The notes under the pieces: model-generated
Databases searched by the model: none
Seen by the model: the letters and a program-made list of their open reading frames with translations, nothing else
Told to the model about the DNA's origin: nothing
Source: Hydrogenophaga borbori
GTDB lineage: Bacteria > Pseudomonadota > Gammaproteobacteria > Burkholderiales > Burkholderiaceae_C
NCBI RefSeq assembly: GCF_003417535.1
Contig: NZ_QVLS01000008.1
Coordinates: 1 to 64,000, forward strand
Reading direction: 5' to 3'
Length of the DNA stretch: 64,000 bases
Position numbers and translations under genes: made by a program
Part shown: piece by piece, positions 1-8,185 of the stretch
Position numbering within the stretch: position 1 is the stretch's first letter
Layout: every line of letters starts with the position of its first letter

Positions 1-1
1 C

Positions 2-148
2 GCGGCCGATCGCATCGAGAACCGCAGCGCGCGCATCGAAGCCCTGGGGGAGCTGGACGTCAAGGCCCGCGTGCTCATCAACGCCAACGAGCAATGCTTC
101 TCCGCCCGCTGCGCTCCGACTGAGCTTGGCAATGTTGATCGCCAGTAG
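2..148 (+). CDS. C-terminal end of an unidentified protein (partial)
   Basis: An open reading frame enters from the left edge and ends at a TAG at 146-148, leaving 48 residues that read AADRIENRSARIEALG and end in GNVDRQ. The fragment is charged, probably partly helical, and carries two cysteines (NEQCFSARC). I do not recognise a family from so short a piece. It points towards the convergent cyclase-like gene that ends at 269, with about 120 bp between them in which I see no clear hairpin terminator. It could also be a chance open frame, since GC-rich DNA has few stops. Confidence 0.4.
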   Translation, partial: AADRIENRSARIEALGELDVKARVLINANEQCFSARCAPTELGNVDRQ

Positions 149-268
149 CGGGCGCTCTACCAATCCATGGTGTGAAATGGGGGTGTCGGCAGTTTGCAAG
201 TTGGGGTCGGCGACGCGAACGGCCTGCAAAGAGAGGGCGTGGTCAATGGGGCTCAGGTGCTCAAGTAC

Positions 269-2041
269 TCAGGTCTCGGGAAGGCCCAGTTGCCGCATGG
301 CATTGGCGATGCGCTGGCGCATGGGGCTTTCTGCGCTGCCTATGGCGAGATACGAGGACACAGTCAGTTCCGGTGCCTCGGCTCGCAACTGGTTCAGGAT
401 GGCCTTGCCTTCGTCGAACTGCCCCAGTTCCGCATGAGCCGTCAGCAGCAAACGCAGCGTGGGAACGTGGTGCTTGTGGGCCCGCAATGACAGGCGTCCG
501 CAGGCGACTGCTTGATCCAACTGGCGGTCAGCCAGCAAGGCATTGCCCGTGAGCAGGTCAAAGAAGTATCGCAAGGGGTCGACGGGCGAAAGGGACCGCG
601 CGACGTACGCCTCGGTCACCGACAGGGAACTGGAGCCCCAGCCAGCGGAATACAGGCTTTTGAATAGCCACGCCATGGGCTCGCTGGGGTTGGCTTCAAC
701 GGCCGACGCCAGATAGCGGTTCGCCTGCTGAGGATCGCTCAGCAACTGGCATTGGATATAGCCTTCCACCGCGAGGGCCATCGCATTCTTGGGTTCGACG
801 TCCAGCGCATGCTGCGTCTGCTCGCGGGCCTGCCTGATATCGCGGGCCACGTTGCCACTTGTTCCCTTGACCACATTCAAGGCGTGCCACATGGCCAACC
901 ACGCACGGGGCAGTGCGTGTTCGGGGTGCCGCATGGTCAACTCGTTCAAGGTTGCGCGCCCACGATCGAAGGCCTTGCTGGAATGGCTGTGCACCATCGA
1001 AATTCCGGCCAGCATCAGAAAGCTGCTGTCCAGGCTCGGCAGCGGACGCGTCAAAGCCTGGCTCACCTGCGCCTTGTCCAGCGCCTGCGCCACCGTGCGC
1101 GCCAACTCGTGCAGCAGTTCGCTTTGTTCCTGCAGCAGATCGCGCAGCGCGTGCTGCAATTGACCGGTCCACAGAAGGGTGTGGCTGCGCGCTTCGGCCA
1201 GTTCGGCCGTCACCACGAGCTTGTCGTTGCGTATGCTGTAACTGCCCGACAGGATGAAGGTCGCGCCCAGATGTCGTTCGATCTCGGCGAGTTCGCCACT
1301 GCCGCGCAGGGCAGACGTGGATTGCCGCGCGATCACCCGCAGGCCGATGCTGTGGGACAAGCGCGCGATCACCCCATCGGCGATCAACTCGCCGAGCACC
1401 CAGTGCTTGACTTCTGGTGCGTTGGCCTGAAAGGGAATAACGGCCAAGGCCGGGCGGAGGTCCTGATCCTCTGCGGTAAGGCGGTCCGAAATGGCCCCGT
1501 GGGTTGGATGGGCCCGGAATAGGCGCACGGGTTGGACGAACGACTCCACCCAATGGCCCAGGTCTTCGAAGTCGGCGTCGAGACCGTTGGCCAGCCGATC
1601 GCGCAGTTCGGCGGTGACCAGGACTTCGCCGGGCGCGGCCAATGCCGTCAACTCCGAGGTCAGTTGCACGTCGCGATCGACGGGCTCAAGCTGGCCGTGG
1701 CCATAGCTGGCCAGATGCGCACCCGCGCGCAACTGCAAATGCTTCGAGGCATCTGTCCGCCCATTCAAGGCATCCGCCAGCTGATTCAGCGCAAAGGCCG
1801 CCTGCACACAGTGGCGAGCGTCGGCAAATTCCATCATCAGGCCGTGGTTCGTTTGCCTGACGATGTGCCCCTTGTGGTGCGACAGCAACTGCCAATACGC
1901 ATCGCCCGCCCACTGCTGAAGTCGGTCCATGAGCGGATCGGTTCCGCCCCAGGTACCTGTCGTGTTGTCGGCGATGTCCATCGCCATCAGTGGGCGTTCT
2001 TCGATCCGGGAACTGGGGAAGGTGGTGTCGGCGGCACTCAT
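269..2041 (-). CDS. Degenerate class III cyclase-like / TolB-like / TPR protein
   Basis: 590 residues. Residues about 35-175 resemble an adenylate/guanylate cyclase homology domain (HHKGHIV, FADARHCVQAA, then APGEVLVTAELRD), about 195-300 resemble the TolB/FlgO-like domain often fused to such cyclases (AVIPFQANAPE, ILSGSYSI), and the rest is TPR-like helical repeats (AMALAVEGYIQCQ, PSEPMAWLFKSLY). The metal-binding aspartates of active class III cyclases are not visible: the usual G-D-G segment reads T-N-H-G, and the N-terminal Asp-containing strand is absent. I infer a non-catalytic sensor or scaffold. It lies 9 bp downstream of the DMT transporter gene and is probably cotranscribed with it. 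Confidence 0.75.
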   Translation of the reverse strand: MSAADTTFPSSRIEERPLMAMDIADNTTGTWGGTDPLMDRLQQWAGDAYWQLLSHHKGHIVRQTNHGLMMEFADARHCVQAAFALNQLADALNGRTDASKHLQLRAGAHLASYGHGQLEPVDRDVQLTSELTALAAPGEVLVTAELRDRLANGLDADFEDLGHWVESFVQPVRLFRAHPTHGAISDRLTAEDQDLRPALAVIPFQANAPEVKHWVLGELIADGVIARLSHSIGLRVIARQSTSALRGSGELAEIERHLGATFILSGSYSIRNDKLVVTAELAEARSHTLLWTGQLQHALRDLLQEQSELLHELARTVAQALDKAQVSQALTRPLPSLDSSFLMLAGISMVHSHSSKAFDRGRATLNELTMRHPEHALPRAWLAMWHALNVVKGTSGNVARDIRQAREQTQHALDVEPKNAMALAVEGYIQCQLLSDPQQANRYLASAVEANPSEPMAWLFKSLYSAGWGSSSLSVTEAYVARSLSPVDPLRYFFDLLTGNALLADRQLDQAVACGRLSLRAHKHHVPTLRLLLTAHAELGQFDEGKAILNQLRAEAPELTVSSYLAIGSAESPMRQRIANAMRQLGLPET

Positions 2042-2050
2042 GGCGTGATC

Positions 2051-2995
2051 TCAGGACTGAATGCGGTTGTTCCTTGAAAAGGGAGCGGATTTCGCAGGGT
2101 CGATGCCGGCGAGCACACTGGCGATGAGGATGCCCGAACTGACCAGCACTACCGCCATGGCCTCATGGGGATGGATGCCGTCGCCGACGATAGCCCGGCC
2201 AAGGAACATGGACAACACGGGGATGGCAGCGAAGAAGACGGCAACGCGTTGGCTGCCGAGTTGGCGCGTGGCGTAGCTGGCCAACAGAACAGCGCAGGCC
2301 CCCATGCCGAGGCCCTGGAAGATTGCCTGAGCCAGCACCTCCGAAGCGGGCGCCGTCCAGAGTGCGGACGACGCAGGCGATGCCAGCAGCAACAGTCCCC
2401 CAACGATGCCCGAATACACCGCCACCAATGCCGCGGCCTGCATGGGGTCCACCTCATGTTGTTGGACATACACGAGGTAGGCCGCCGCCAGTGCCGACGA
2501 CAGCAGAAAGAACAGGTCGCCAATCCATATCCGGTTTTCGAAGGACGTCCACGACGAGTAGCCCAGCAGCATTAGCGCGCCCATGGCGATCAAGGCAAGA
2601 CCCAGGGTTTGTCGCCAATCTGGCGCTGCCCCGTACCCCAGCCGGCGCCACAGCATGACCCAGACCGGGAGAAAGCCCGGCCCCAAGGCGGACGCATGAC
2701 TGGCGGGGGAGAACTGAAGGCCGGCGATCGCTGTCAGGTGCATTCCCCAGCCGTGCAGAAAGGCGAGCGCCAAGCCGGTCACCGCCAGTTTCCTCGGCAA
2801 CTGCCGCCAATGGATCAGCAGGAATGGCAGAAACACCAGCCCGCCGATGCCGCAGCGCAGCAGGACCAGGTCCAGAGGGCCCAGATGGTGCGTGAGGGAC
2901 AGTCGCGTGACCGCTGGCGCGCTGGACGCCAGAAGCACCACAGCCACTGTGGCTCCGTAGGCGTTCAAGCGACGGTTGGATGGCGCGAATTGCAC
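2051..2995 (-). CDS. DMT-superfamily (EamA) transporter
   Basis: 314 residues, almost entirely hydrophobic, with about ten predicted membrane segments in two EamA halves (LVLLRCGIGGLVFLPFLL in the first; IPVLSMFLGRAIVGDG in the second). Family members export amino acids, metabolites or small drugs across the inner membrane; the substrate cannot be read from sequence. It is the first gene of a leftward unit with the cyclase-like gene. It is divergent from the repeat peptide gene at 3078, with 82 bp between the start codons, so shared regulation is possible but not shown. Confidence 0.85.
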   Translation of the reverse strand: MQFAPSNRRLNAYGATVAVVLLASSAPAVTRLSLTHHLGPLDLVLLRCGIGGLVFLPFLLIHWRQLPRKLAVTGLALAFLHGWGMHLTAIAGLQFSPASHASALGPGFLPVWVMLWRRLGYGAAPDWRQTLGLALIAMGALMLLGYSSWTSFENRIWIGDLFFLLSSALAAAYLVYVQQHEVDPMQAAALVAVYSGIVGGLLLLASPASSALWTAPASEVLAQAIFQGLGMGACAVLLASYATRQLGSQRVAVFFAAIPVLSMFLGRAIVGDGIHPHEAMAVVLVSSGILIASVLAGIDPAKSAPFSRNNRIQS

Positions 2996-3077
2996 GGTAC
3001 TCCCCCTGGTGGTCTGATCGACCCGGCTCGCGAGCGGGCCAGTCTAGTCCTTTCTTTGAAACTTTCAGGAGATTCTG

Positions 3078-3323
3078 ATGAACATCACTCAAAGCTCATC
3101 TTCGAACCGTGCCACCGAGAAAAAGGCCGTCATTGGTGGGGGGTGGATCACCGCGCCAGCCGTGGCGGCGCATGTGCGCCGGCATCTGGCCGATGCGGAA
3201 TATCGGGTACCGCAACAGCCTGCGGGCGGTGATAGAAAGGCGCTCATCGGTGGCGGCTGGATCACAGCGCCTGTTGTCGCTGCGCATTTGCGGCAGAAAA
3301 TGCGGACCACGCCCCAGCGCTGA
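3078..3323 (+). CDS. 81-aa peptide with internally duplicated GGGWITAP motif
   Basis: ATG at 3078 follows an AGGAG ribosome site at 3067-3071. The 81-residue product has two copies of a 19-residue unit (residues 16-34 and 54-72) sharing GGGWITAP and VAAH; 16 of 19 positions are identical and the other three are Val/Leu or Ala/Val. The 12 codons that differ between copies comprise nine silent changes and three conservative replacements, so the repeat is old and kept at protein level. A hydrophilic leader (SSSSNRATEK) precedes it and a charged spacer separates the units. No signal peptide. The layout resembles multi-core precursor peptides, but no maturase of a known class is adjacent. The DUF6065-like gene starts 22 bp downstream. 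Confidence 0.7.
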   Translation: MNITQSSSSNRATEKKAVIGGGWITAPAVAAHVRRHLADAEYRVPQQPAGGDRKALIGGGWITAPVVAAHLRQKMRTTPQR

Positions 3324-3345
3324 TCCTTTCAGAGAGCCCCGCACC

Positions 3346-4131
3346 ATGCCCCAGCAGCCGGATAGGCAACCGCAACCCACCATCAAGTTCCACCGCATCT
3401 ATCCGGCTGCCATCTCGCCCATGCGGGCCGACAAATCCGCGCTGGGCCTGATGCCCACGATGGCTTACCGCCATTGCGAGGCCATGCGAGTGGCCTCTTC
3501 TTTCGGTTGGTATGCCTTTCCGGCGGAGGAGGTCCACCTCCGCTGGAACGGCGCCGACGTTTTCGTCAGGGAAGGTGGCGGCCAGTGGCAGCCACTGGTG
3601 CGGTCCGAGTTGCCAGGGTTCGCGGACCACTGGAACGAACACGCGCCCGCCGACCTGGTGGACCTGGCCCCGCCCTTTCTGACACGCCTGCCCATGCCCG
3701 GCCTGGTGCAGGTCTGGACCGGCCTGCTCTGCAGCACCGCCCCCGGCTGGAGCGTGCTGGTGCGCCCGCCGAGCAATATGCGCGGCAGTTTTCTCTATTC
3801 CGCGTTCGAAGGAATCATCGAGACCGACCGCTACCGGCCGTGTCCCCTGTTCATGAACATCCAGCTCCTGGCCACCGACGTGGACATCATGTTGCCCAAG
3901 ACGGTGCCGCTGCTGCAGGTGCAACCGCTCTTGCGCGAGACCTACGACGAGCGCGCGCATGCGTCGCAGGAAGTGGATGGCCTGGGCGCGCAGGACGACG
4001 GCGCGCCGGCCCTGAGTCCGCAGGAGTGGCAGGCCTACCGGCGCACCATCCGCGTCGAAACCGAGGGCCTGCCGCCCGAGTCAGGTCACTACGCCGCCGA
4101 CACGAGAAAGCGGGACAAGTCCGGCGACTGA
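3346..4131 (+). CDS. DUF6065-like protein
   Basis: 261 residues from ATG 3346, chosen because longer in-frame starts would overlap the peptide gene entirely. No signal peptide or membrane segment. The central part matches my recollection of DUF6065 proteins: FGWYAFPAEEVHLRWNG, then APGWSVLVRPPSN and FEGIIETD followed by MNIQLL. Function is unknown for the family. The gene directly follows the repeat peptide gene in the same direction with 22 bp between them, so the two are very likely cotranscribed and may act together, for instance as substrate and modifying or binding protein. That pairing is inference. Confidence 0.7.
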   Translation: MPQQPDRQPQPTIKFHRIYPAAISPMRADKSALGLMPTMAYRHCEAMRVASSFGWYAFPAEEVHLRWNGADVFVREGGGQWQPLVRSELPGFADHWNEHAPADLVDLAPPFLTRLPMPGLVQVWTGLLCSTAPGWSVLVRPPSNMRGSFLYSAFEGIIETDRYRPCPLFMNIQLLATDVDIMLPKTVPLLQVQPLLRETYDERAHASQEVDGLGAQDDGAPALSPQEWQAYRRTIRVETEGLPPESGHYAADTRKRDKSGD

Positions 4132-4144
4132 GGCCGGACGCCGC

Positions 4145-5038
4145 TCACTTCAGCCGCTTGATCAGGCTGGACGTGTCGTAGCGCTGGCCGCCCATGGCCT
4201 GCACGTCGGCGTAGAACTGGTCCACCAGCGCCGTGACGGGCAGGCGCGCGCCGTTGCGCTTGGCCTCGTCGAGCACCAGGCCCAGGTCCTTGCGCATCCA
4301 GTCCACCGCGAAGCCAAAGTTGAACTCGCCGGCCACCATGGTCTTGCCGCGGTTGTCCATCTGCCAGCTTTGGGCCGCGCCTTTGCCGATGACCTCGAGC
4401 ACGAGGTTCATGTCCAGCCCTGCCTTCTGGCCGAAGGCGATGGCCTCCGACAGGCCCTGCACCAGGCCGGCGATGCAGATCTGGTTGACCATCTTGGTGA
4501 GCTGGCCCGCGCCCGGCGCGCCCATGAGCGTGAAGGCGCGCGAGAAGGCCATGGCCACCGGCTTGACCGCATCGAAGGCCGGTTGATCGCCGCCACACAT
4601 GACGGTGAGCAAGCCGTTCTCAGCGCCCGCCTGGCCGCCGGAGACGGGCGCGTCCACGAAGGCGATGCCCAGGGCCTTGGCGGCGGCGTACAGCTCGCGT
4701 GCCACGTTGGCCGAGGCGGTGGTGTGGTCCACGAGGATGGCGCCGGGCGCCATGCCGGCGAGGGCGCCGTCGGCGCCCAGGGTCACCGAGCGAAGGTCAT
4801 CGTCGTTGCCCACGCAGCAGAAGACGATGTCGGCGCCCGCCGCGGCTTCGCGCGGCGTGGCCTTGAAGGCACCGCCGTGCTGCCGGGCCCAGGCCTCGGC
4901 CTTGGCGGTGGTGCGGTTGTAGACGGTGACCTGGTGGCCGGCCGCTTTCAGGTGGCCTGCCATGGGACTGCCCATGACCCCCAGTCCGAGGAAGGCGACG
5001 CGGCGCGAGGGAGTGGCTTCGTAGGTCTTGGGGTTCAA
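4145..5038 (-). CDS. 3-hydroxyisobutyrate dehydrogenase-family NAD(P) oxidoreductase
   Basis: 297 residues if translation starts at TTG 5038, which is preceded by AGGAGA with a 6-nt spacer; an upstream ATG at 5068 has no such site. The N-terminal Rossmann motif GLGVMGSPMAG (about residues 18-28), the DAPVSGG substrate loop and the catalytic lysine in GQLTKMVNQ (about Lys182) are all present. The family (GarR, GlxR, MmsB) reduces or oxidises short 3-hydroxy acids such as tartronate semialdehyde or 3-hydroxyisobutyrate; the exact substrate is not readable. It follows pilU by 55 bp in the same direction but is functionally unrelated. Confidence 0.9.
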   Translation of the reverse strand: MNPKTYEATPSRRVAFLGLGVMGSPMAGHLKAAGHQVTVYNRTTAKAEAWARQHGGAFKATPREAAAGADIVFCCVGNDDDLRSVTLGADGALAGMAPGAILVDHTTASANVARELYAAAKALGIAFVDAPVSGGQAGAENGLLTVMCGGDQPAFDAVKPVAMAFSRAFTLMGAPGAGQLTKMVNQICIAGLVQGLSEAIAFGQKAGLDMNLVLEVIGKGAAQSWQMDNRGKTMVAGEFNFGFAVDWMRKDLGLVLDEAKRNGARLPVTALVDQFYADVQAMGGQRYDTSSLIKRLK

Positions 5039-5093
5039 GGCGGGTCTCCTGGGTTGGCTGTGGTGCAACCCGCAATGGTACCCAGACCCCAGG

Positions 5094-6230
5094 TCAGACG
5101 ATGGTCAGGTGCTCGGTGCCGGCCGCCAGGTCCAGGGTCTTGGCGCGTTGGCTGTTGAGCTTGATCTGCAGGCGCAGGTCGTTGAGCGAGTCGGCGTTGC
5201 GCAGCGCGTCCTCGTAGGTGATGAGGTTGGACTCGAAGGCGTCGAACAGGGCCTGGTCGAAGGTCTGCATGCCCATCTGGGTGCTCTTCTTCATCACTTC
5301 CTTGATCTCGGCCACTTCGCCCTTGAAGATCAGGTCGGAGATGAGGGGCGAGTTGAGCAGGATCTCGACCGCGGCGTAGCGGCCCTTGTTGTCCTGCCGC
5401 GGCACCAGCCGCTGCGAGATCAGCGAGCGCAGGTTGAGCGACAGGTCCATCAGCAGTTGGGCGCGGCGCTCTTCGGGGAAGAAGTTGATGATGCGGTCCA
5501 GCGCCTGGTTGGCGCTGTTGGCGTGCAGCGTGGCCAGGCACAGGTGGCCGGTCTCGGCGAACTGGATCGCGTGCTCCATGGTCTCGCGGTCGCGGATTTC
5601 TCCCATGAGGATCACGTCGGGCGCCTGGCGCAGGGTGTTCTTGAGCGCCGCCGCCCAGCTTTCGGTGTCCAGTCCGACCTCGCGCTGCGTCACCACGCAG
5701 TTCTTGTGCGGGTGCACGAACTCGATCGGGTCTTCCACCGTCACGATATGGCCGTAGGAATGCTCGTTGCGCCAGTCGACCATGGCCGCGAGCGAGGTGG
5801 ACTTGCCCGAGCCGGTGGCTCCCACCAGGATGCACAGGCCACGCTTGGACATGGCCACGTCTTTGAGCACCTGTGGCAGGCCCAGCTTGTCGATCGTGGG
5901 CAGCACGGCGGGAATGGTCCGCAGCACCAGGCCGACCTTGCCCTGCTGGATGAAGGCATTGCAGCGAAAGCGCCCGATGGCGGGCGGCGAGATCGCGAAG
6001 TTGCACTCCTTGGTGCGCTCGAACTCGGCGGCCTGCTTGTCGTTCATGATGGCGCGCGCCAGCGCCAGCGTGTGGCCCGCCGTCAGCGGCTGAGGCGAGA
6101 CCTTGGTGACCGCGCCATCGACCTTGATCGCGGGCGGGAAGTCGGCCGTGATGAACAGGTCGCTGCCGCCGCGGCTGAGCATGAGCCGCAGCAGGTCGTT
6201 GATGAATTTGGATGCCTGATCGCGTTCCAT
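5094..6230 (-). CDS. pilU: Type IV pilus ATPase PilU
   Basis: 378 residues, a secretion-type hexameric ATPase. Walker A is GATGSGKST (137-145), the Asp box TVEDPIE (164-170), Walker B VILMGEIRD (206-214), and the His box lies around ATLHANSA. The C-terminal extension after about residue 345 and the absence of the AIRNLIRE motif separate it from PilT and fit PilU, the auxiliary retraction motor that works with PilT in twitching motility. It starts 25 bp after pilT ends, in the same direction, as in many proteobacteria. Confidence 0.95.
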   Translation of the reverse strand: MERDQASKFINDLLRLMLSRGGSDLFITADFPPAIKVDGAVTKVSPQPLTAGHTLALARAIMNDKQAAEFERTKECNFAISPPAIGRFRCNAFIQQGKVGLVLRTIPAVLPTIDKLGLPQVLKDVAMSKRGLCILVGATGSGKSTSLAAMVDWRNEHSYGHIVTVEDPIEFVHPHKNCVVTQREVGLDTESWAAALKNTLRQAPDVILMGEIRDRETMEHAIQFAETGHLCLATLHANSANQALDRIINFFPEERRAQLLMDLSLNLRSLISQRLVPRQDNKGRYAAVEILLNSPLISDLIFKGEVAEIKEVMKKSTQMGMQTFDQALFDAFESNLITYEDALRNADSLNDLRLQIKLNSQRAKTLDLAAGTEHLTIV

Positions 6231-6255
6231 CTGGTGCCCCTTGCCCCGTGTGGGA

Positions 6256-7299
6256 TCAGCCCGGGAAGTTCTCGGGAATCTTGGCCTTGCTGCGCGCCTC
6301 GGCCGGGCTGATGATGTTGCGGCGCACCAGATCGGTGAGGTTCTGGTCCAGCGTCTGCATGCCCGCGCTGTTGCCGGTCTGGATGGCCGAGTACATCTGC
6401 GCCACCTTGGCCTCGCGGATGAGGTTGCGAATGGCGCTGGTGCCCAGCATGATTTCGTGCGCGGCCACGCGGCCGCTGCCGTCCTTGAGCTTGCACAGCG
6501 TCTGCGAGATGACGGCCACCAGCGACTCGGACAGCATGGCGCGCACCATCTCTTTTTCCTCGGCGGGGAAGACGTCGATGATGCGGTCGATGGTCTTGGC
6601 GGCGCTGGAGGTGTGCAGGGTGCCGAACACCAGGTGGCCTGTTTCGGCCGCCGTCATGGCCAGGCGGATGGTCTCCAGGTCGCGCATCTCGCCCACAAGG
6701 ATGGCGTCCGGGTCTTCGCGCAGGGCCGAGCGCAGGGCGTTGGAGAAGCTCAGGGTGTGCGGGCCCACCTCGCGCTGGTTGACCAGGCACTTCTTGGATT
6801 CGTGCACGAACTCCACCGGGTCTTCCACTGTGAGGATGTGGCCGTACTCGGTCTCATTGAGGTGGTTGATCATGCCGGCCAGGGTGGTCGACTTGCCCGA
6901 GCCCGTGGGCCCGGTCACCAGCACCAGGCCGCGCGGACGCAGCGCCAGGTCGGCGAAGATCTTGGGCGCGTTGAGCTGCTCCAGCGTGAGGATCTTGCTC
7001 GGGATGGTTCGGAACACGGCGCCGGCGCCGCGGTTCTGGTTGAAGGCGTTGACGCGAAAGCGCGCCAGGCCCTCGATCTCGAACGAGAAGTCGCATTCCA
7101 TGAACTCCTCGTACTGCTTGCGCTGGCTGTCGTTCATGATGTCGTACACCATCGAATGAACGGCCTTGTGGTCCAGCGCGTCGACGTTGATGCGTCGCAC
7201 ATCGCCATGCACCCGTATCATGGGCGGCAACCCGGCGGACAAATGAAGATCGGAAGCTTTGTTCTTGACGCTGAAAGCCAGCAGTTGGGTGATGTCCAT
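6256..7299 (-). CDS. pilT: Type IV pilus retraction ATPase PilT
   Basis: 347 residues, the usual PilT length. Walker A GPTGSGKST (130-138), Asp box TVEDPVE (158-164), Walker B ILVGEMRD (200-207), and the retraction-specific AIRNLIRE motif at 289-296 are all intact. PilT depolymerises type IV pili from the cytoplasmic face of the basal body. First gene of a pilT-pilU unit; the yggS-like gene is divergent, with 41 bp between start codons, an arrangement common in beta- and gammaproteobacteria. Confidence 0.97.
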   Translation of the reverse strand: MDITQLLAFSVKNKASDLHLSAGLPPMIRVHGDVRRINVDALDHKAVHSMVYDIMNDSQRKQYEEFMECDFSFEIEGLARFRVNAFNQNRGAGAVFRTIPSKILTLEQLNAPKIFADLALRPRGLVLVTGPTGSGKSTTLAGMINHLNETEYGHILTVEDPVEFVHESKKCLVNQREVGPHTLSFSNALRSALREDPDAILVGEMRDLETIRLAMTAAETGHLVFGTLHTSSAAKTIDRIIDVFPAEEKEMVRAMLSESLVAVISQTLCKLKDGSGRVAAHEIMLGTSAIRNLIREAKVAQMYSAIQTGNSAGMQTLDQNLTDLVRRNIISPAEARSKAKIPENFPG

Positions 7300-7340
7300 C
7301 CCGGGTTTTTCCGTGTGATGAGGGGCAGTTGCAAACGATT

Positions 7341-8063
7341 ATGACGACGATCGCAGGCAATCTCCAGCAAGTGAAGGAGCGCCTGTGGCGCGCTTGCGAT
7401 GGGGCTTCGCGAGGCAGCGCAGAGGTTACGCTGCTCGCGGTTTCAAAGACCTTCGGGCCGGATGCCGTCCGTCAGGCCCATGCCGCCGGCCAGACGGCTT
7501 TCGGCGAAAACTATGTGCAGGAAGGCGTCGAGAAGATCGCGCTGGTGGCCGAGTCGCTGCCGCGCGCGGCCATCGAATGGCACTGCATCGGACCGGTGCA
7601 GAGCAACAAGACGCGGCTCGTTGCCGCGCAATTCGATTGGGTGCAATCGGTCGATCGCCTGAAGATCGCGCAGCGCCTGAGCGAGCAGCGCCCGCCCGAG
7701 TTGCCGCCGCTCAACGTGTGCCTGCAGGTCAACGTGGACGGCGGACCGAACAAGGCCGGCGTGCCGCCGGCCGAGTTGCCCGCGCTGGCCGAGGCGGTGG
7801 CCGCGCTGCCGCGCCTGCGCCTGCGCGGCCTGATGTGCATTCCCGAACCAGCGCCCGACTTCGAGTCGCAGCGCGCGCTGTTCGCGCTGGCGCGCGCGGC
7901 CTACGACGACCTGCGCGCGCGGGGCCACACGCTGGACACCTTGTCGATGGGCATGAGCGAGGACCTGGAGGCCGCGGTGGCGGCGGGCGCCACGATGGTG
8001 CGCGTGGGCCGGGCGGTGTTCGGCGCCCGGGCGCCGAAGCCGGTGGCTTCGCCCGCGGCCTGA
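7341..8063 (+). CDS. YggS/PROSC-family PLP homeostasis protein
   Basis: 240 residues from ATG 7341; a TTG twelve bases upstream is also in frame but too close to the purine-rich stretch at 7321-7327. The fold type III PLP-barrel signature is clear: LLAVSK with the PLP lysine at about residue 36, FGENYVQEG, WHCIGPVQSNK, and the C-terminal LSMGMSEDLEAAVAAGATMVR phosphate-binding region. Family members bind PLP and maintain B6 and amino acid homeostasis rather than acting as classic enzymes. Divergent from pilT. Confidence 0.95.
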   Translation: MTTIAGNLQQVKERLWRACDGASRGSAEVTLLAVSKTFGPDAVRQAHAAGQTAFGENYVQEGVEKIALVAESLPRAAIEWHCIGPVQSNKTRLVAAQFDWVQSVDRLKIAQRLSEQRPPELPPLNVCLQVNVDGGPNKAGVPPAELPALAEAVAALPRLRLRGLMCIPEPAPDFESQRALFALARAAYDDLRARGHTLDTLSMGMSEDLEAAVAAGATMVRVGRAVFGARAPKPVASPAA

Positions 8064-8185
8064 TCGCGCCGCAGGCGCTGGCGATCCCCCGGCCCTGGCC
8101 GCGGGCCGCGGGCCGCTGGCGAGGTCATGCCCTGCCCGGCGCAGCCTCTGCAAGCGCCGTGTTCATGCGCGCATGCGCTGCGGCA

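Noticed and set aside
3078..3323. Repeat peptide as a toxin or antitoxin
   Set aside because: The DUF6065-like neighbour is not a known toxin or antitoxin type, the motif is not a membrane-spanning helix, and no hallmark of type I or II modules is seen.
7329..7340. TTG start for the yggS-like gene
   Set aside because: The purine-rich stretch at 7321-7327 is only one or two bases before it; ATG 7341 gives a normal family N-terminus.
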